A stretch of 64,000 bases of DNA from positions 3,446,929 to 3,510,928 of the forward strand of contig NC_039362.1 of assembly GCF_003573695.1 (NCBI RefSeq), read 5' to 3'. A program made the translations under genes and the position numbers. This document shows, one piece after another, positions 34,046-46,202 of the stretch. Every line of letters begins with the position of its first letter. Positions within the stretch are counted from its first letter, which is position 1. Origin of the DNA: Papaver somniferum (Eukaryota > Streptophyta > Magnoliopsida > Ranunculales > Papaveraceae). The notes under the pieces are model-generated. The model was not told the origin of the DNA and did not search any database. It saw only the letters and a list, made by a program, of their open reading frames with translations.

Positions 34046-36131
34046 TGTTAAAGCATTGCTCGGTCGAACTCACATGCGTTGCTATCTCAAGCATGTTTGT
34101 CAATGTTAGTGATCAAAACTATAACTCTTGATTTCTAATCTACTATAGCTAAGGTCTCGTACTAGGATAGAAAGTGTAGTTGAGCTCAAGAACTCCATGG
34201 CAATCATCATACAAGACGAAGGACTACTCAAGGAACCGGTGGATATTCATCGACTAAAAGGTATATGGAGACTTGGACTTATCTATCACTCAAAAGTCTA
34301 TTTATCTACTATCTTGAGACAAAAGTCGTTTTTCTATATAGACTTAGATTATACACATTTGCTATTTCGAGCCAAGTTTATCTCGCCTATCTATTTTTCG
34401 AAATATGAGTTGGTAAGCTTCCGCTTTAGCCAAGTTCATCTTTACCTAGTGACGAAAGTCATGACAAGTTTCAATCACTTTGAAAATTGCTTACTTTCAC
34501 GAAAAATAGTTTGTGAATAACAACTATAGAATACCAACGTCCTCTAAGAATGTCTCAATGATTGAAATGAGAGTTTAGATAATATAATCATTGAAGGATA
34601 TAAGCATTGTTGTGGAAACACATATATGTATAAGTCCTTATTCCTTGAACCGAAGTTTGCGAACTTTGTTGATCAAGAGAACTGGCATGGTGGCGTGAGC
34701 CAAGTCTGCGAACTGACGGAAGTTATCGTCTCGAGAAATTCTGCCGGAGTTTGCGAACTCCGTCCGCGAAATTGAGTAGGTTATATCTGAAAACGATGTT
34801 TATGAAATTATTCTTATATAAACTAAGGAATACAAATTGCAAACCGTGGATATATAGTTCATGAACCGATTCGAGTGAATCAAATCGTTTTTGCTTCAAT
34901 TGTGTCTTGTGCAGTTACATAAGATTTCCTTGCAATTGAACAACTCTCTAACTAGTTCATTTGAGTCACTTGAACTAGTTATGGTGAAGAAGAATATATT
35001 TGATATGAAAGTGATCATATGGCTAACCATTTGGTTGACTATTGTTGAATCAACAAATGTACAAGTTTTGGTACGGTTACACAAGCCTAGAAACATGCAT
35101 TTCATTTGTGTGTAACAAGCTAGTTTTCGATCTAATGGTTGAAATATATTAGCTTGAATCTAATCAGGTTTTCATCTAACGGTGAATATTGAATGCTTTG
35201 TTACCAAGCTAACATTGATCGCAAACCCTGATTTGAAAGACTATACAAGGGAGAACTCTAGCAACTGGGAAACCTAATTCCCACACCTTCAGTGTGATAC
35301 TAGTTGTGCTAAGCTAGAGTCGATTCTCCTTTAAACTTTGTTTTCTTCTTCTAAACCAGGTTAAGACTTAAAGACTTCATTGGGATTGTGAAGCCAGACC
35401 GATACTACTTTCTTGTAGTTGTGTGATCTGATCTTGTTGTTTCTATCGTACGAGTACAATTGTAATAATTGGCTTGAAATTGATATCTCCGATAGACAAG
35501 TTATAAAAGAAATGACAAACACTTCGTCTCATCGTTTGTGATACCGCAATATCTTTTTTCGCTGCGTCGATTAAGATTATTGTGAGGTGATTGATAATAC
35601 TAGGCTGTTCTTCGGGAATATAAGTCCGGTTTATCAGTTGGTTCAAATTTCAGACCGAAGTTAATTTGGAGTAGGCTAGTGTCTGTAGCGGCTTAATACA
35701 GTGTGTGTTTAAACTGGATTAGGTCCCGGGGTTTTTATGCATTTGCGGTTTCCTCATTAACAAAATTCTGGTGTCTGTGTTATTTCTTTTCCGCATTATA
35801 TTTTGTTATATAATTGAAATATCACAGGTTGTGCGTTGTTCAATCAATTAGAATATCCGACCTTTTGGTTGTTGATTTAAATTGATTGACACTTGGATAT
35901 TGGTCTTTGGTACCATCCAAGTTATCTCTCTAGTATTTGATAAAGACTCAAAAATTTCTATTTGCTTGAGTATATATCAAATCGAGAGATTGAGATATAA
36001 ACTCTTTGATATACTTTTTATCTAGATTGAGTCTGACTGTCTAGTTGATTCTCTAGAAAGTATATTGAAGTTTGTCCATACATATTGCTAAGCGAAATAT
36101 TGGGTGTGGTTGTTGTACCCCCAGTTTTTCA
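34046..36131 (+). mobile_element. Inner solo LTR nested in the outer solo LTR
   Basis: It starts TGTTAAAGCATTGCTCGG at 34046 and ends CCCCCAGTTTTTCA at 36131 (2086 bp). A perfect 5-bp duplication CTTTG (34041-34045 and 36132-36136) flanks it. No internal sequence is present. It is shorter than the outer LTR and has a different palindrome region. Confidence 0.93.
34654..34761. repeat. AGTTTGCGAACT palindrome cluster in the inner solo LTR
   Basis: AGTTTGCGAACT at 34654, AGTCTGCGAACT at 34703 and GGAGTTTGCGAACTCC at 34746-34761. These are near-perfect inverted repeats in the same LTR position as the GGTACGCGTACC cluster of the outer LTR, with different arms. Confidence 0.8.
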
Positions 36132-36402
36132 CTTTGGTTGTTGATTGGAAATTGATTGATCCTTGGATATCGGTCTTTGGTACCATCCAAGTTTATTATC
36201 CTTGTATTTGATAAAGACTCGCAAATTCTTATTTGCTTGAGTAAGATAAAATCAAGTGATAGAGATATTAACTCCTTGATATACTTTTTTTATTAAGATT
36301 GAGTCTGACTGTCTAGTTGATTCTCTTAAAAATATATTCGAGTTAGTCCATACAGATTGCTAATTGAAATATTGGGTATGGTTGTTAGACCGCCGCTTTT
36401 CA

Positions 36403-37280
36403 CACCGTTAGATGAATCTTTGAATATGATTTACATAAACAAGATATAAATTCTAGTTAGGTAAAACCGTAACCGAACCGTGTATAAAGACTATGTTCAA
36501 GGTGGTTAGCCGAAACTAGCCGATTTAAAATTTTCATGAACACTTAAGACTTTAACCTTGAGTCACGATCATGTGATCAAACACGAGCCTATAGTATTTT
36601 TAGAGATATGATCAAATGTTAATTATTTCATAGAAATAATAAAGTAAAAATACCATAACCGTTCGTGAGTCGGGTCAGTCGGAGTACATGTACCGGTTTG
36701 TATTTAATTAAGCACAAATAAGTTCCGTAGTTCAGAGAACTATTTAGGTATGCTTACCGGTATGTGTACCTTATGACTATGACCAATTCCGAAGTCCACA
36801 TAACTATTTTGGTATGCGTACTGGTATGGATACACAAACCGAACCGGTATGGATCCCAAACCGGTTCCGTGACAACAGTTCCTTTTCGGTTTGCATACGG
36901 GTATGCGTACCGATCTGGTTCACGAGTTAACATATTTCTACAAGATGTGCTTAAGAATATGCTTACCAAAAATCTTCTTGTCGACATATAGCTACTCCGC
37001 TACGTGTACGAGTACATGTAATACGTCTTCAGAGTTATAACAGTTTTCCCAGTTTGTAAGACTGATAGCACTGTCTTATATCCGAATCTACAGTAGTTAT
37101 ATATTGCTCTCTAAATCGATTCGAGACATTCCTGAACAACATCAATGACAGATATAACTGTTTCAGGTTATTTTCGAATGATGAAACTTGTACCATGATT
37201 TTGATTGTGAATAATAAATTTTTCTTAACCGAAATTCATCAAGTAAGAAAACATGTTCATTAAGCTTAGTCATTATATTT
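36403..37280 (-). repeat. 5' LTR of element C, outer part (truncated)
   Basis: Resumes at CACCGTTAGATGAATC and follows 25768 to about 26730 of the 3' LTR, including GGTATGCGTACC at 36900. Similarity stops near 37280 after TTAGTCATTATATTT; the last ~360 bp (with the LTR terminus) are gone. Confidence 0.85.
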
Positions 37281-38099
37281 TATGTGTTTCTATGTGTTTT
37301 TGGAGAAATAATCTTTTGTGGAAAAATTGGCTCGAAAAGTGATATTTGCACCCCACCCCACCCCGTGAACAATTACTAAAGGCACAGAGAAACTGATAAA
37401 GACACCTCAAGATATGTGGTAAAAGGACCCCGCTACCGTATAGGGGAAGTCCATCGTCTTCTTCCTTTTCAAAGACTTTTTTGGCGGGAATATGTATTCA
37501 AAACAGCGAAATATTCTTTGATGATTTTTGGTGAGTTTTCATGTATTTTTTTTCTTCGTGGATTCAAGTAGGGATTAACCTGTATTGTCAAGACAAGGTT
37601 GGTAATGGAATTATTTACGTAAAAAAAGGAAGTTTACATGTATTTTCCGATAACACAGAGTTCTAGAGTATCTTGGGTTTATATTTCAAAACTGGGAAAT
37701 AACGTGGAGAATAAGGGAGATTATCTTCCTTGTTGACTATATTCTATATTTGGATAGAGTTTTGATTGAATTCACAGACGCGTGAAGGAAAACTGATAAG
37801 AAAATCTGCGAAACTTTGGTGAAAGCAAAAGAAGATAAAGCAAAGATATTCTTGGAATTTAAGGCACTTGATGGTTATATAAAGGGTGTAGACAGTCATA
37901 AAAAGGATATAGGGAAATTGGGGAGCTAGTAGAGCGAAGGAACGAAGAAAAATCAAGCTGCAGAGAAAGTTTCTACTGCTACAAAACTGAAGAACACGAA
38001 CAACAACCTACCATTCAAGACGGTCGTTGTTTTGTAACAAAACATATGCATCACTTGTTTATATCAGTCGACAACAATCATGGTTGAATCTTTATGTGC
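37281..38099. other. No gene recognised
   Basis: Non-coding. It may be the 5' end or leader of the adjacent Gypsy remnant. A C-rich run CACCCCACCCCACCCCG lies at 37352-37368. No LTR boundary or primer binding site was found. Confidence 0.3.
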
Positions 38100-40200
38100 A
38101 GGTGGGTTTGAAAATAACCTGTTGATGGTGCAATGATATTTTCAAATGAAATCGTCGAAAAAACCCATCAATGGGAAAGTAGTATGGAACCCCAGAAAAT
38201 AATTTTTCTAAATAGAGGAAATGTCAATAGGGTCGAAGGAAATTTTGAATCAGATGCCAAAACTATAGCAATACCAAAAAAAAATTAGAATCTTTAGAGT
38301 TGAGTCAAACTAAAGGTAGCATAGAGCCCAAGTCCTTTTGGGGAGGACAGTCAAGTGAAGAGCAATCCCACGCTCTTTACGATAACTCTATATTCGACAA
38401 CCTTCAAAATTTTGACCATATTCAGAAATTTATAATCCTGGTTGGAGAAAACTTCAAAATCTTTCATGGTCTAAGTGTCAGAATCAAGGTCAGACTACTA
38501 ATCTTAAAGTTCTTCCAGGATTTGGTTATCCCAACAAGTCAGTAGTGTCTCAAAACCCTTTAAAAAAAGATGACCTCCTTAGAGGAATCTCTTTCTGTAT
38601 TAGCTCAGAGCATTGCAACATTTCAGTAATTTTCTCAACAAACTCTACAAGACAACTGTAAGATTTTACAGGAAAACACTCGAGCTATTTCAAATTTAGA
38701 AACCCATGATGGCCAAATCGTTGAGATCGTTAAGAGAAAAATAAAAATGCTAGTTCCCTAATCAACCACAACCCGATGATAGAGGAGTTCGTGAAATATT
38801 AACTAGTTAAAAAACATCAAACCATATGAATTGACAACAACATTTAGGAACGGTAAAACGGTAGACAGTAAGATAGCCATGCCTAATAGTGGATATACTG
38901 TAGATCCACCTTCTACTTCCCAAAAGGATCCAATAGCTGAAGAGACTAACAAAGTCTCTGATGATGCCAATATAGTTCCTGATAGGTCCGATTTAGTGCC
39001 CAGAGCTTCGTACCCACAGTTGTTAGTTCCAACAAAGATAGAGTCAACTTTCAACGAAACAATGAGAATATTTAAGCAGGTGAACATTAAAATCCTTTTA
39101 TAGAAGAAACTAGGAAAATGCCTGCTTATGGAAACTTCCTTAAATATCTTTGTACATGAAATCCTAAGCTTAATGTCCATAAGAAAGTCTTTTTAGCTGG
39201 TCAAGTAAGTTCAATCCTTCTAAACCAAACAACCCCTTAGTATAAAGACCCGGGATGCCCCACTATATTTTGTGTAATCGGTAATTACTTAGTGGATAAG
39301 GCATTGCTTGAATTTAGAACCACTGTTAACTTATTCCCGTATCATGTGTACAACCTAAAATTGAAAATTACCAAAATGACACTGTAATTAGCCGATAGGT
39401 ATGTCTAATTCTCTCGTGGTGTCATAAAGGATGTTCTAATTGAGGTTGATAGATTTATTTATCCGGTGAATTTTGTTGTTCTGGATACCCAACCTGTTTA
39501 AGACCAAAGTGCTCAGATAAGGATGATTTTAGGATTCCCATTTTAAGCCATATCTAATGTTGCCATCAACTGTAGGACCAGACTTATGAACATATCTTTT
39601 GGTAATATTACTACTGAACTAAATGTCTTTAATGTTACTGGACAACCTTCTAAGATAGATAATTTAGAAGAAGTGAATATAATTAGCACTCTAGTCCAGG
39701 ATCATTGGCATGACTCTTTATTTGGTAATTTCATAGATGAATTTGATGATGGCATTATCTAAAATCATATGGATGAACAGTCTTTAGAAGAAGCTCTCGA
39801 GTATTTGTTAGACTATGAAGACCCTGAAATTTAAAAAATAGTTGTTCTGAGAGTAATGATTATCCTTAAGTTTGGGGGTGGTGTTCTAAAAGAAGTTCTT
39901 GCGTATTTTTCAGACTCTAAGGACCCTGAAATTCAAGCAATAGTTTTAGGTCTTTATGAGAGTAATGATCACCTTAAGTTTGGGGGTAGTGATGATTCTT
40001 ATGATCGTCAAGTATCCCTATTTGAAGTCCCTAACTTGGGACTCGATATTTGCGCGTCTAAGATATTATCCGAGTCTCCACGGACTCCACAACAGATCCT
40101 CCTGATATTATCCAGGAAGAAATCCAGGTATTAGAGACCCGTCGTTCAAATGAATGCGTTTATCAAGACATTCATATGAATCCCAATTGGGTGCCCCAGA
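38100..40200 (+). pseudogene. Ty3/Gypsy gag-protease remnant
   Basis: Frames at 38320-38760 read like the C-terminal half of an Athila-type gag (SSEEQSHALYDN, then QNQGQTTNLKV and KKDDLLRGIS in other frames). The region 39100-39640 reads like the linker and retropepsin (NVHKKVFLAGQVSS, ADRYV, VVLDTQPV, INCRTRLMNISFGN). The protease active site expected as DLGAS is EFRTT (39310-39324), so the catalytic Asp is lost. Stops occur throughout. After the protease the frame passes into a duplicated stretch (39779-40003) rather than reverse transcriptase, so pol was deleted or never present. Confidence 0.65.
39779..40003 (+). repeat. ~120-bp tandem duplication in the Gypsy remnant
   Basis: Two copies share GACCCTGAAATT (39821 and 39920), AGAGTAATGAT (about 39850 and 39958) and CTTAAGTTTGGGGG (39867 and 39973). 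The second copy is in an open frame. Confidence 0.8.
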
Positions 40201-40741
40201 TAAATCTAATTGTCTCGAAAGAAATGTTAGATAAGGTTGTGCTACGTCTTTTCATTTTTTGTTTCGGCTATCGTATAATATGCTTTTCTGCTTCTTTTCT
40301 GAATTCATCTATTTCTGGTGCGATATGGGGTCTGGAGATGATGATGATATGCTGTCACAAAAGGCTTGAAACTTCTATAGTGTATTGTGAGTCTATGGCA
40401 CGACTTGTGTACTGTGTGTCTATGGCACGAATTCTGCTTACGATCCAAAAGGTGCCGCATGGCCTTAAATTGGATCAGTTAGACCTATCTGACACCAAAA
40501 CTATGTTTGATCTGGAGATAAAATTTATCACTTAAATTTTACGTATTTCTCTTCCGGTAGTCCTGCACCTGCAAGCAGTTCATTTTGTGTTGGGCCCGTA
40601 AACTGGTCAAGATTTTATCTATTCTACGAATAAACAAACCAAGTTGTAGCCACCGCCTATAAAATTCATTTTGAAATTTTGAAATTCAAAATTTCTCTCT
40701 GTTTTTCAAAATCTCTGGAAAATTTGGAATCTCCCGCCAAT

Positions 40742-41529
40742 ATGAAAACTCAAGCTGAAACAGTTCGCATTCAGACACTTCGGAAACGACAACAACGAAA
40801 TCAACTGAGACGAACTGCTAATCTTCTTCAACAAGAATCCAACGTAAGATCAAAACTAAGCCAAAATCTCTTTCTTTTTCCCTTCATTTTACTGATTTTT
40901 TTTTTTAAGATTGTTGCTGAATCTACATCGCCGATGATGATTTCACCTGTTACTGAAGAAATGAAAGTCACTGATCCTGTTGAGATTCTTAATTGTGATC
41001 TTCTCGTTTCTCGTTTTTATGCCCTAATTTAAAATTACTTCATAGTTTCCTGAGATTTTGATAGATAAGTTATGAATAGAACCGATTATAATGTTGTTGT
41101 AGTTTTCTTTCTATTGCAGAATCTTGTTTTCCATACAGATTCATCTCTATGGATTTCATCTGAAATTACCAGTGACAAAGCTCCAGCCAAATCTGATGAA
41201 TCTGATATTCCCTCTCAATTAAAATCATCAGCTTCCAATGTAAAAATTTGCATAAATTTCAAATTCCTTCTCAATTAAATGTTTCTTTTCTTCAATCTAA
41301 TGTATTTTAGTTGCAGATTGTTGAGTTTGCAGATGATTCAACTCTCTCATTTGAAGTCATCAACAGCACCGTGAACGGCGATGGAGCCGAATCTGCAGAA
41401 GAATCGGAAGGGAAAATGAAGATAGATCTCCTCGAACGATATGGAACTGACTCGGATCGGTTGAACTCGCTCCTGAAAATCGGCGGCACGAGTATCGAGG
41501 ATGACATTGATGAGCTTATGTGCAAGAAG
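40742..41529 (+). CDS. Unrecognised small multi-exon gene (partial model)
   Basis: Exon 1 is 40742-40843 (34 residues, Arg/Gln-rich: RKRQQRNQLRR). Exon 2 starts at 40910; its donor is uncertain. Exon 3 is 41120-41239 and exon 4 is 41317-41529. All starts and ends seen are in phase 0 with AG/GT borders. Exon 4 encodes an acidic segment followed by LLERYGTDSDRLNSLLKIGGTS-like sequence. A further exon may lie near 42028-42115. The upstream text CTCCCGCCAAT just before the ATG resembles an E2F-type site. I do not recognise the family. It could be a gene fragment, since no good terminal exon was fixed. Confidence 0.4.
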
Positions 41530-43239
41530 GTGCGCATCCAAATTTTCTGTTTCGTGGTATAGATCGCTTTGCCTTTGTAATTTTACTCTCGAGATCAGGC
41601 TCATCTGGAGTCTCCTTGATTTGATTATCGGTTAGGTTTAAATTGCTGAATCGGTATCCTGCTCTTGAGTTTTTCGATTCTCATTAATATTACTGGTATA
41701 GAGTTTAGTATTTCCTTTCCCATTTTCTATCTTTTAAGCTTGTAATTTTGCTTTGTTACTTCAACTGGTGAAGAAATCAGCAAAAGTGATCTACAAAACA
41801 GTAATATAGGGCTATTGATTACCCATTTTATGATAATTGTGTTTGATTACCGTTCAGTAATATAGTAAATGAATAGATTCAGATTTTCAGTCAGAAAATT
41901 GTGTTTGATTTTATTGTCTGCTATGATAATTTAGGGCTTGATTACCCATTTTATGAAATGCTGAACTATCGTATTATAATGGTGTAAATTACTCTATTGA
42001 AGAAGTTCTGAGGTTCAAGCTTTCCTGGAAATGTCTCAAGATAACATGGAAGGTGTTTTCATCTACGGATACACAATCTACCAAGGAGGAAATCCTTTCT
42101 GCTGGAGGTTAAGATTAACTTCCGCTGAATTGGCCGTTATAATGAATCATATGAAAGGTGCTTAGTTGTTTAGTTCATTACTATAGATATGGTTTGATTT
42201 GCACGAAGTTTCTCCTAGTTCGCCTAGCAGATGAACATTTAAGTAGTTCGTCTGCCTCTCTTAGTTCTTTAGGAATTTAAATTGGTAGATAAACAAAGAC
42301 AACCAATATGTTTAACTTTTAGAGGTTTTAGCATTACCAATTTTCAGTAGTTGAATACTCAAGAATAGTAACATATTAAAAGGTGACGTTAACAAAGACA
42401 GTGCTTTTGAAGGCACTCCTCATTTAAACAACTAAGATTAACTGAAGCGGGTGCAAAATATCTCAAAATTTCCAGACCATGGAATAGAGTGTTTTCAATA
42501 TTTTGTCTGAAGTAATGCTTGACCTGTGTGAAACCTATACCGGCCATCAAACTAACCTTCAGGCTGCAGAATTTACCTACCGATAGGTTTCTGGGTTCTG
42601 GGCGAATATGCAAGTCTGGGTATTGCTCTGTCTTGATTCACTTTCACAGTCAGCAATTGGAAGGTATCTTGAAGTATACACATATCTAATTTAGTCTCAT
42701 AAATCTCATTACTGCACTATTTAGCTCTGGATGTATTGTTGTCTAAATTTGGAAGCATTTTGGATGTGCAGGCAATGCACTATACATCTCCAAAAGCTAT
42801 TCGGAACTTGTTGTTTGGGGTCAGTCGTCCTACTTTAGGACAGAACGGAGGTTACAATGAAGTTTGATGTCTGACCATTTTTTCTCCAATACTTGTGCAT
42901 TTAGATGTGGGTTGGTTTGGTAAGAATGCGAGTTTTTAGCTTTTCTGTAGTCCGGGGGTATGCTCAAGCAAACTCTTGATGAAAAGTGCACAATTATGAG
43001 TTTCTTACATTCGCTTATGTTTTCTATATCTTCCGATTCGTAGTGATGATAATGCTAGGCTAGTGAGCTGAGTGACATGGTCATGGAAAGTCGATACTGA
43101 AGTTGATTAGAAATTCATGTCTTACTGGCTGCTGATACTTTTCTACTCCGAATAACTCATCTAAAGACTTAAAGGCCTAGATAAATAAAGCTCCCATATT
43201 GAACGGTGAGGAAACCCTCGTTTCCTATTGGCCGAAATA
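41530..43239. other. Intergenic/intronic, no further gene fixed
   Basis: AT-rich with no long frames. A short coding-like stretch at about 42010-42165 (EMSQDNMEGVFIYGYT) may be an extra exon of the upstream gene, but no splice junction joins it cleanly. Confidence 0.3.
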
Positions 43240-43700
43240 AATCTTTTTTTAATTTTAGTGAGGACACTTAGCAACGTATGACTGGTTTAAAAAGAATATA
43301 TAAAAAAAACAAAACCAAATTCAATCTGGAATTCATGGCCTCAGAATATTTAGGTGAGGACACTTGGCAATATGATTGGTTTAAAAATTACAAACTCAAA
43401 AGAAAAACCTAACTTACCGTGTTTGGAATTTCAAGTACCTACATATTATGACTCTTTTGTCAGAAAAAAAAAATCCACATATTTCACACATTTTTAATGT
43501 TGGTTTAAAAAGAATAGAAAAAAAAATAAAATAAAGGAAACCAAATTCAATTTTGAATTCATGACGTGACAATATATAGGTGAGGATACTTATTTGGAAT
43601 TTCAAGTGTACCTACCATATTAGAACTCTTTTTTCGTGAAAAAAATCCACATATTTACACATATTTTTTGTTAAAATAAAAGGACAAAATAAACAAAATA
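43240..43700. repeat. AT-rich diverged repeat units
   Basis: Three imperfect copies share TGGTTTAAAAAGAATA, ACCAAATTCAAT, GAATTCATG and TAGGTGAGGA, beginning near 43280, 43370 and 43500. A second shared block is AATCCACATATTT. No coding content. Confidence 0.65.
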
Positions 43701-43739
43701 TTCTCCACCTATTTAATGTATTTGCCCGCCACATCAAAT

Positions 43740-43804
43740 CAAAAATACATGGCGAAGCCCCGCGCACACCAAATCAAAAATGCATCGCCATGGAACGGGG
43801 AAAG
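43740..43804. repeat. GC-rich ~50-bp unit, left of the Gypsy LTR
   Basis: GAAGCCCCGCGCACACC followed by AAATCAAAAATGCATCGCC recurs at 50099-50170 on the other side of the LTR insertion, so the host site was a short tandem repeat of this unit. Confidence 0.7.
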
Positions 43805-44761
43805 TGTAAGGATCCTCAAGCTCGTCAACGCTATTAGACTAGTCAAGAGACGATTTAGTCGATAATAACTCGATTAGTTTAACACGAACGTTAATTATTA
43901 GAGATTAATCTAACAACTATCTATATACGAAACTAGTACCATCGGTTAGATCTTGAAAAGTTACGCGAGTTAGACTACTCGAATGCGTCGATCGGACACC
44001 GGATGAAGAAGATATGGCCCTTGGAAATTTAGATGTCGAAGTTTGACTTGAGCCAACCGGAGTTGACTTTTCTGTAACCATTTACCGGCGATGCACCATT
44101 GACCACGAAGTCAAAGTTAATTGACCATACTTTTCCATCAATTGGACCTCTCTTTAGTAAGAGCTTATCTTTTAATAAATTATCTAAAGTGACGTTAGTA
44201 ATATTTAAATTAGTAGAGAGTGTAAAAGGAGTGTAAGTCACCTTAATTAGTTAATTTAATTATTTTACCCATCCATATATGTCCTTTGCATGGTGTAAGG
44301 TGGTGGTGTGGCTTTGAAATGAAAACAGAGAGGTGATGAATGGGAGTGCGACAACGTAGTAGGAGGGGTTGAATTAAAAGAGGAGAATAATTAAAAGATT
44401 AGAATTTTCTTGGTTACGGGGAATGAGATAAAAGAGTTAGCAAGAGATATGTTTGAGCTTGAAAATAGATAATAATGATTGTTTGATTGTGTGTTTATAT
44501 TTACTAAGTAGAGGTAAAATCAGTGAGGTAGATAGCTTAATGTCTACTGGGAGAGATAAGAAAGAGAGCATTTGAATTAAGTGAAATAAAGGATGATTAT
44601 GGTGATTATAGTACAAGTGATGGTACTCATGATGATAATGTTATGACGATGGAAAACTCACAGAACCTACTCCAAAGGCTAAGGTAACCTCTATTGATCA
44701 TAGTATTTTTCTATTAATTTGGGTAGTGCTTTGTTATGACAAATAATAAGAAAAAATTAAG

Positions 44762-45455
44762 TGTTGAAATATCCGCCTCTAAACATGCTTGCATATACCA
44801 TATTACTAAGAATGTTTTGGAAAATCATACAAGTCACAACATATGCTGATATATATAGAAAATTTTATGCTTGGGATTACATGTGCTACATCTAGAAACA
44901 ACTACATGATCATTGAATAGAAAGAACATGCTTTATGCTTAACTTTATCATATTTAGATATAACTACTTGAAGCTAAAACTAGTTGTATGCTTGGTATGA
45001 GATATTCTTCAAGTGCATAAAATAGGAGATTATAGGGTAAAGATATACCTGACTTTTCTCTGATAAGTATAGACAATCAACAATAGTTGGTACCTTAGAT
45101 AAAATACTTAAGAGGAAGGTTTTTCATCCACTTCTATGTCCTTAAACTTCTAATGGCAAAAATTACTTTAAATAACGCTAGAAGGGAGTCCACCTTCAAC
45201 TGCATAGACATGTGTCACCTACTCAGCCATCATGAGGTGGAGACACATCCCTTAACTTCAAATAAAAAACTTGCATGCCACTTAATGGATTAACTTGATG
45301 TACTATAGCCTTATGTACAATCCCCATAAAACAGTAAAAGTCTTGCCTTTAGTACATGGTCTAAACATTAAACACACACTTTATTAAGATTAGACTATTC
45401 CGATTTTATCAAACTAAACATGATTAGTTGCTAAACCATAAAAAAGTCTAACATT
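44762..45455 (-). repeat. 3' LTR of the TR-GAG element
   Basis: 694 bp, nearly identical by eye to 47651-48336 with scattered substitutions and small indels. Confidence 0.92.
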
Positions 45456-46202
45456 CTCCCACTTGGTTAAGCAACAAATCATTTTTATTTCATTTAAAAC
45501 CATTTAGCAAAATACCTTTCAGATTAGAAACAAAAACGATTGCAGGTGGCCACCCATTTTAGAAAAGAGAGAATCTTAATCAATGCGCATAATATCATGT
45601 ATAACTGAATGCTTAGATCAAATGAAACGCTATTGTTGGACCATAGAGACACGAACACCACTTATAGGATGCACTAGTCATTTCCATAATCACGACAATA
45701 GACGAGCCATTATCCTTAAGCTAAATTTATGAGCATACATAGTTCCAGGATGTCTACAAACTTAGGTTTCACATTAAGCTAACCCTTATGCTTAATGACC
45801 AGGACTACTTTCGATCTCGAAGAGATCCAACTTACATACAATGTCTGAAAATGAGTTTCACCTTATACCCAAACTGGACAGACTACTTGAGAATTTAACT
45901 GTATCGTCTCGAAAGAGATCCAACATATCTCACTAAAGGAAATTACGCTAGCACAAATACACTGTATTGCAAACATTATGTATATATGATCCCATTAAAC
46001 TTTACAATGCAACATTATGAGTGAGCTAACAACATGCGTATGGCTGACCTTAACATGCATACGATAACCTTATAAATTAATTTACAAACAAAAACATGTT
46101 TTCCTACTATATTTCACAAGTAAAAAAGAACACAAGGCAAACAACAAACAAACACATCCAAAAACACACAACCATAGACTTGCTAGATTATTAAACCACT
46201 AG

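Larger units (their letters stand above)
31832..36402 (+). mobile_element. Outer solo LTR inserted in element C's 5' LTR
   Basis: It starts TGTTAGAGCATTGGTCGG at 31832 and ends GCCGCTTTTCA at 36402. A perfect 5-bp duplication CACCG flanks it (31827-31831 and 36403-36407). After removing the inner insertion the LTR is 31832-34045 plus 36137-36402, about 2480 bp. It is followed by no primer binding site, so it is a solo LTR produced by LTR-LTR recombination. It belongs to the same family as element C but lies in the opposite orientation. Confidence 0.93.
24642..37280 (-). mobile_element. Sirevirus-like LTR element C (minus strand), hosting nested solo LTRs
   Basis: The 3' LTR (24642-27088, 2447 bp) reads TGTTAGAGCATTGCTCGG at its start on the minus strand and is preceded by the polypurine tract AAAGGGGGAGAT. 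The interior is 27089-30689. The primer binding site TGGTATCAGAGC is the complement of 30676-30687. The 5' LTR is 30690-31831 and 36408-37280, split by a solo LTR. The outer ~360 bp of the 5' LTR are missing, so no target duplication can be paired; the left flank is TAAGC. The interior encodes a decayed gag-like protein but no pol, so the element is non-autonomous. Confidence 0.85.

Noticed and set aside
35873..36402. Simple tandem duplication of the LTR tail
   Set aside because: The two similar ~260-bp blocks are better explained by the inner solo LTR inserted into the outer one, as shown by the CTTTG target duplication.
31832..36402. Complete LTR element with two LTRs and a lost interior
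   Set aside because: The second LTR starts inside the first and the remainder of the first resumes after it; TSDs of both insertions are perfect, so they are nested solo LTRs.
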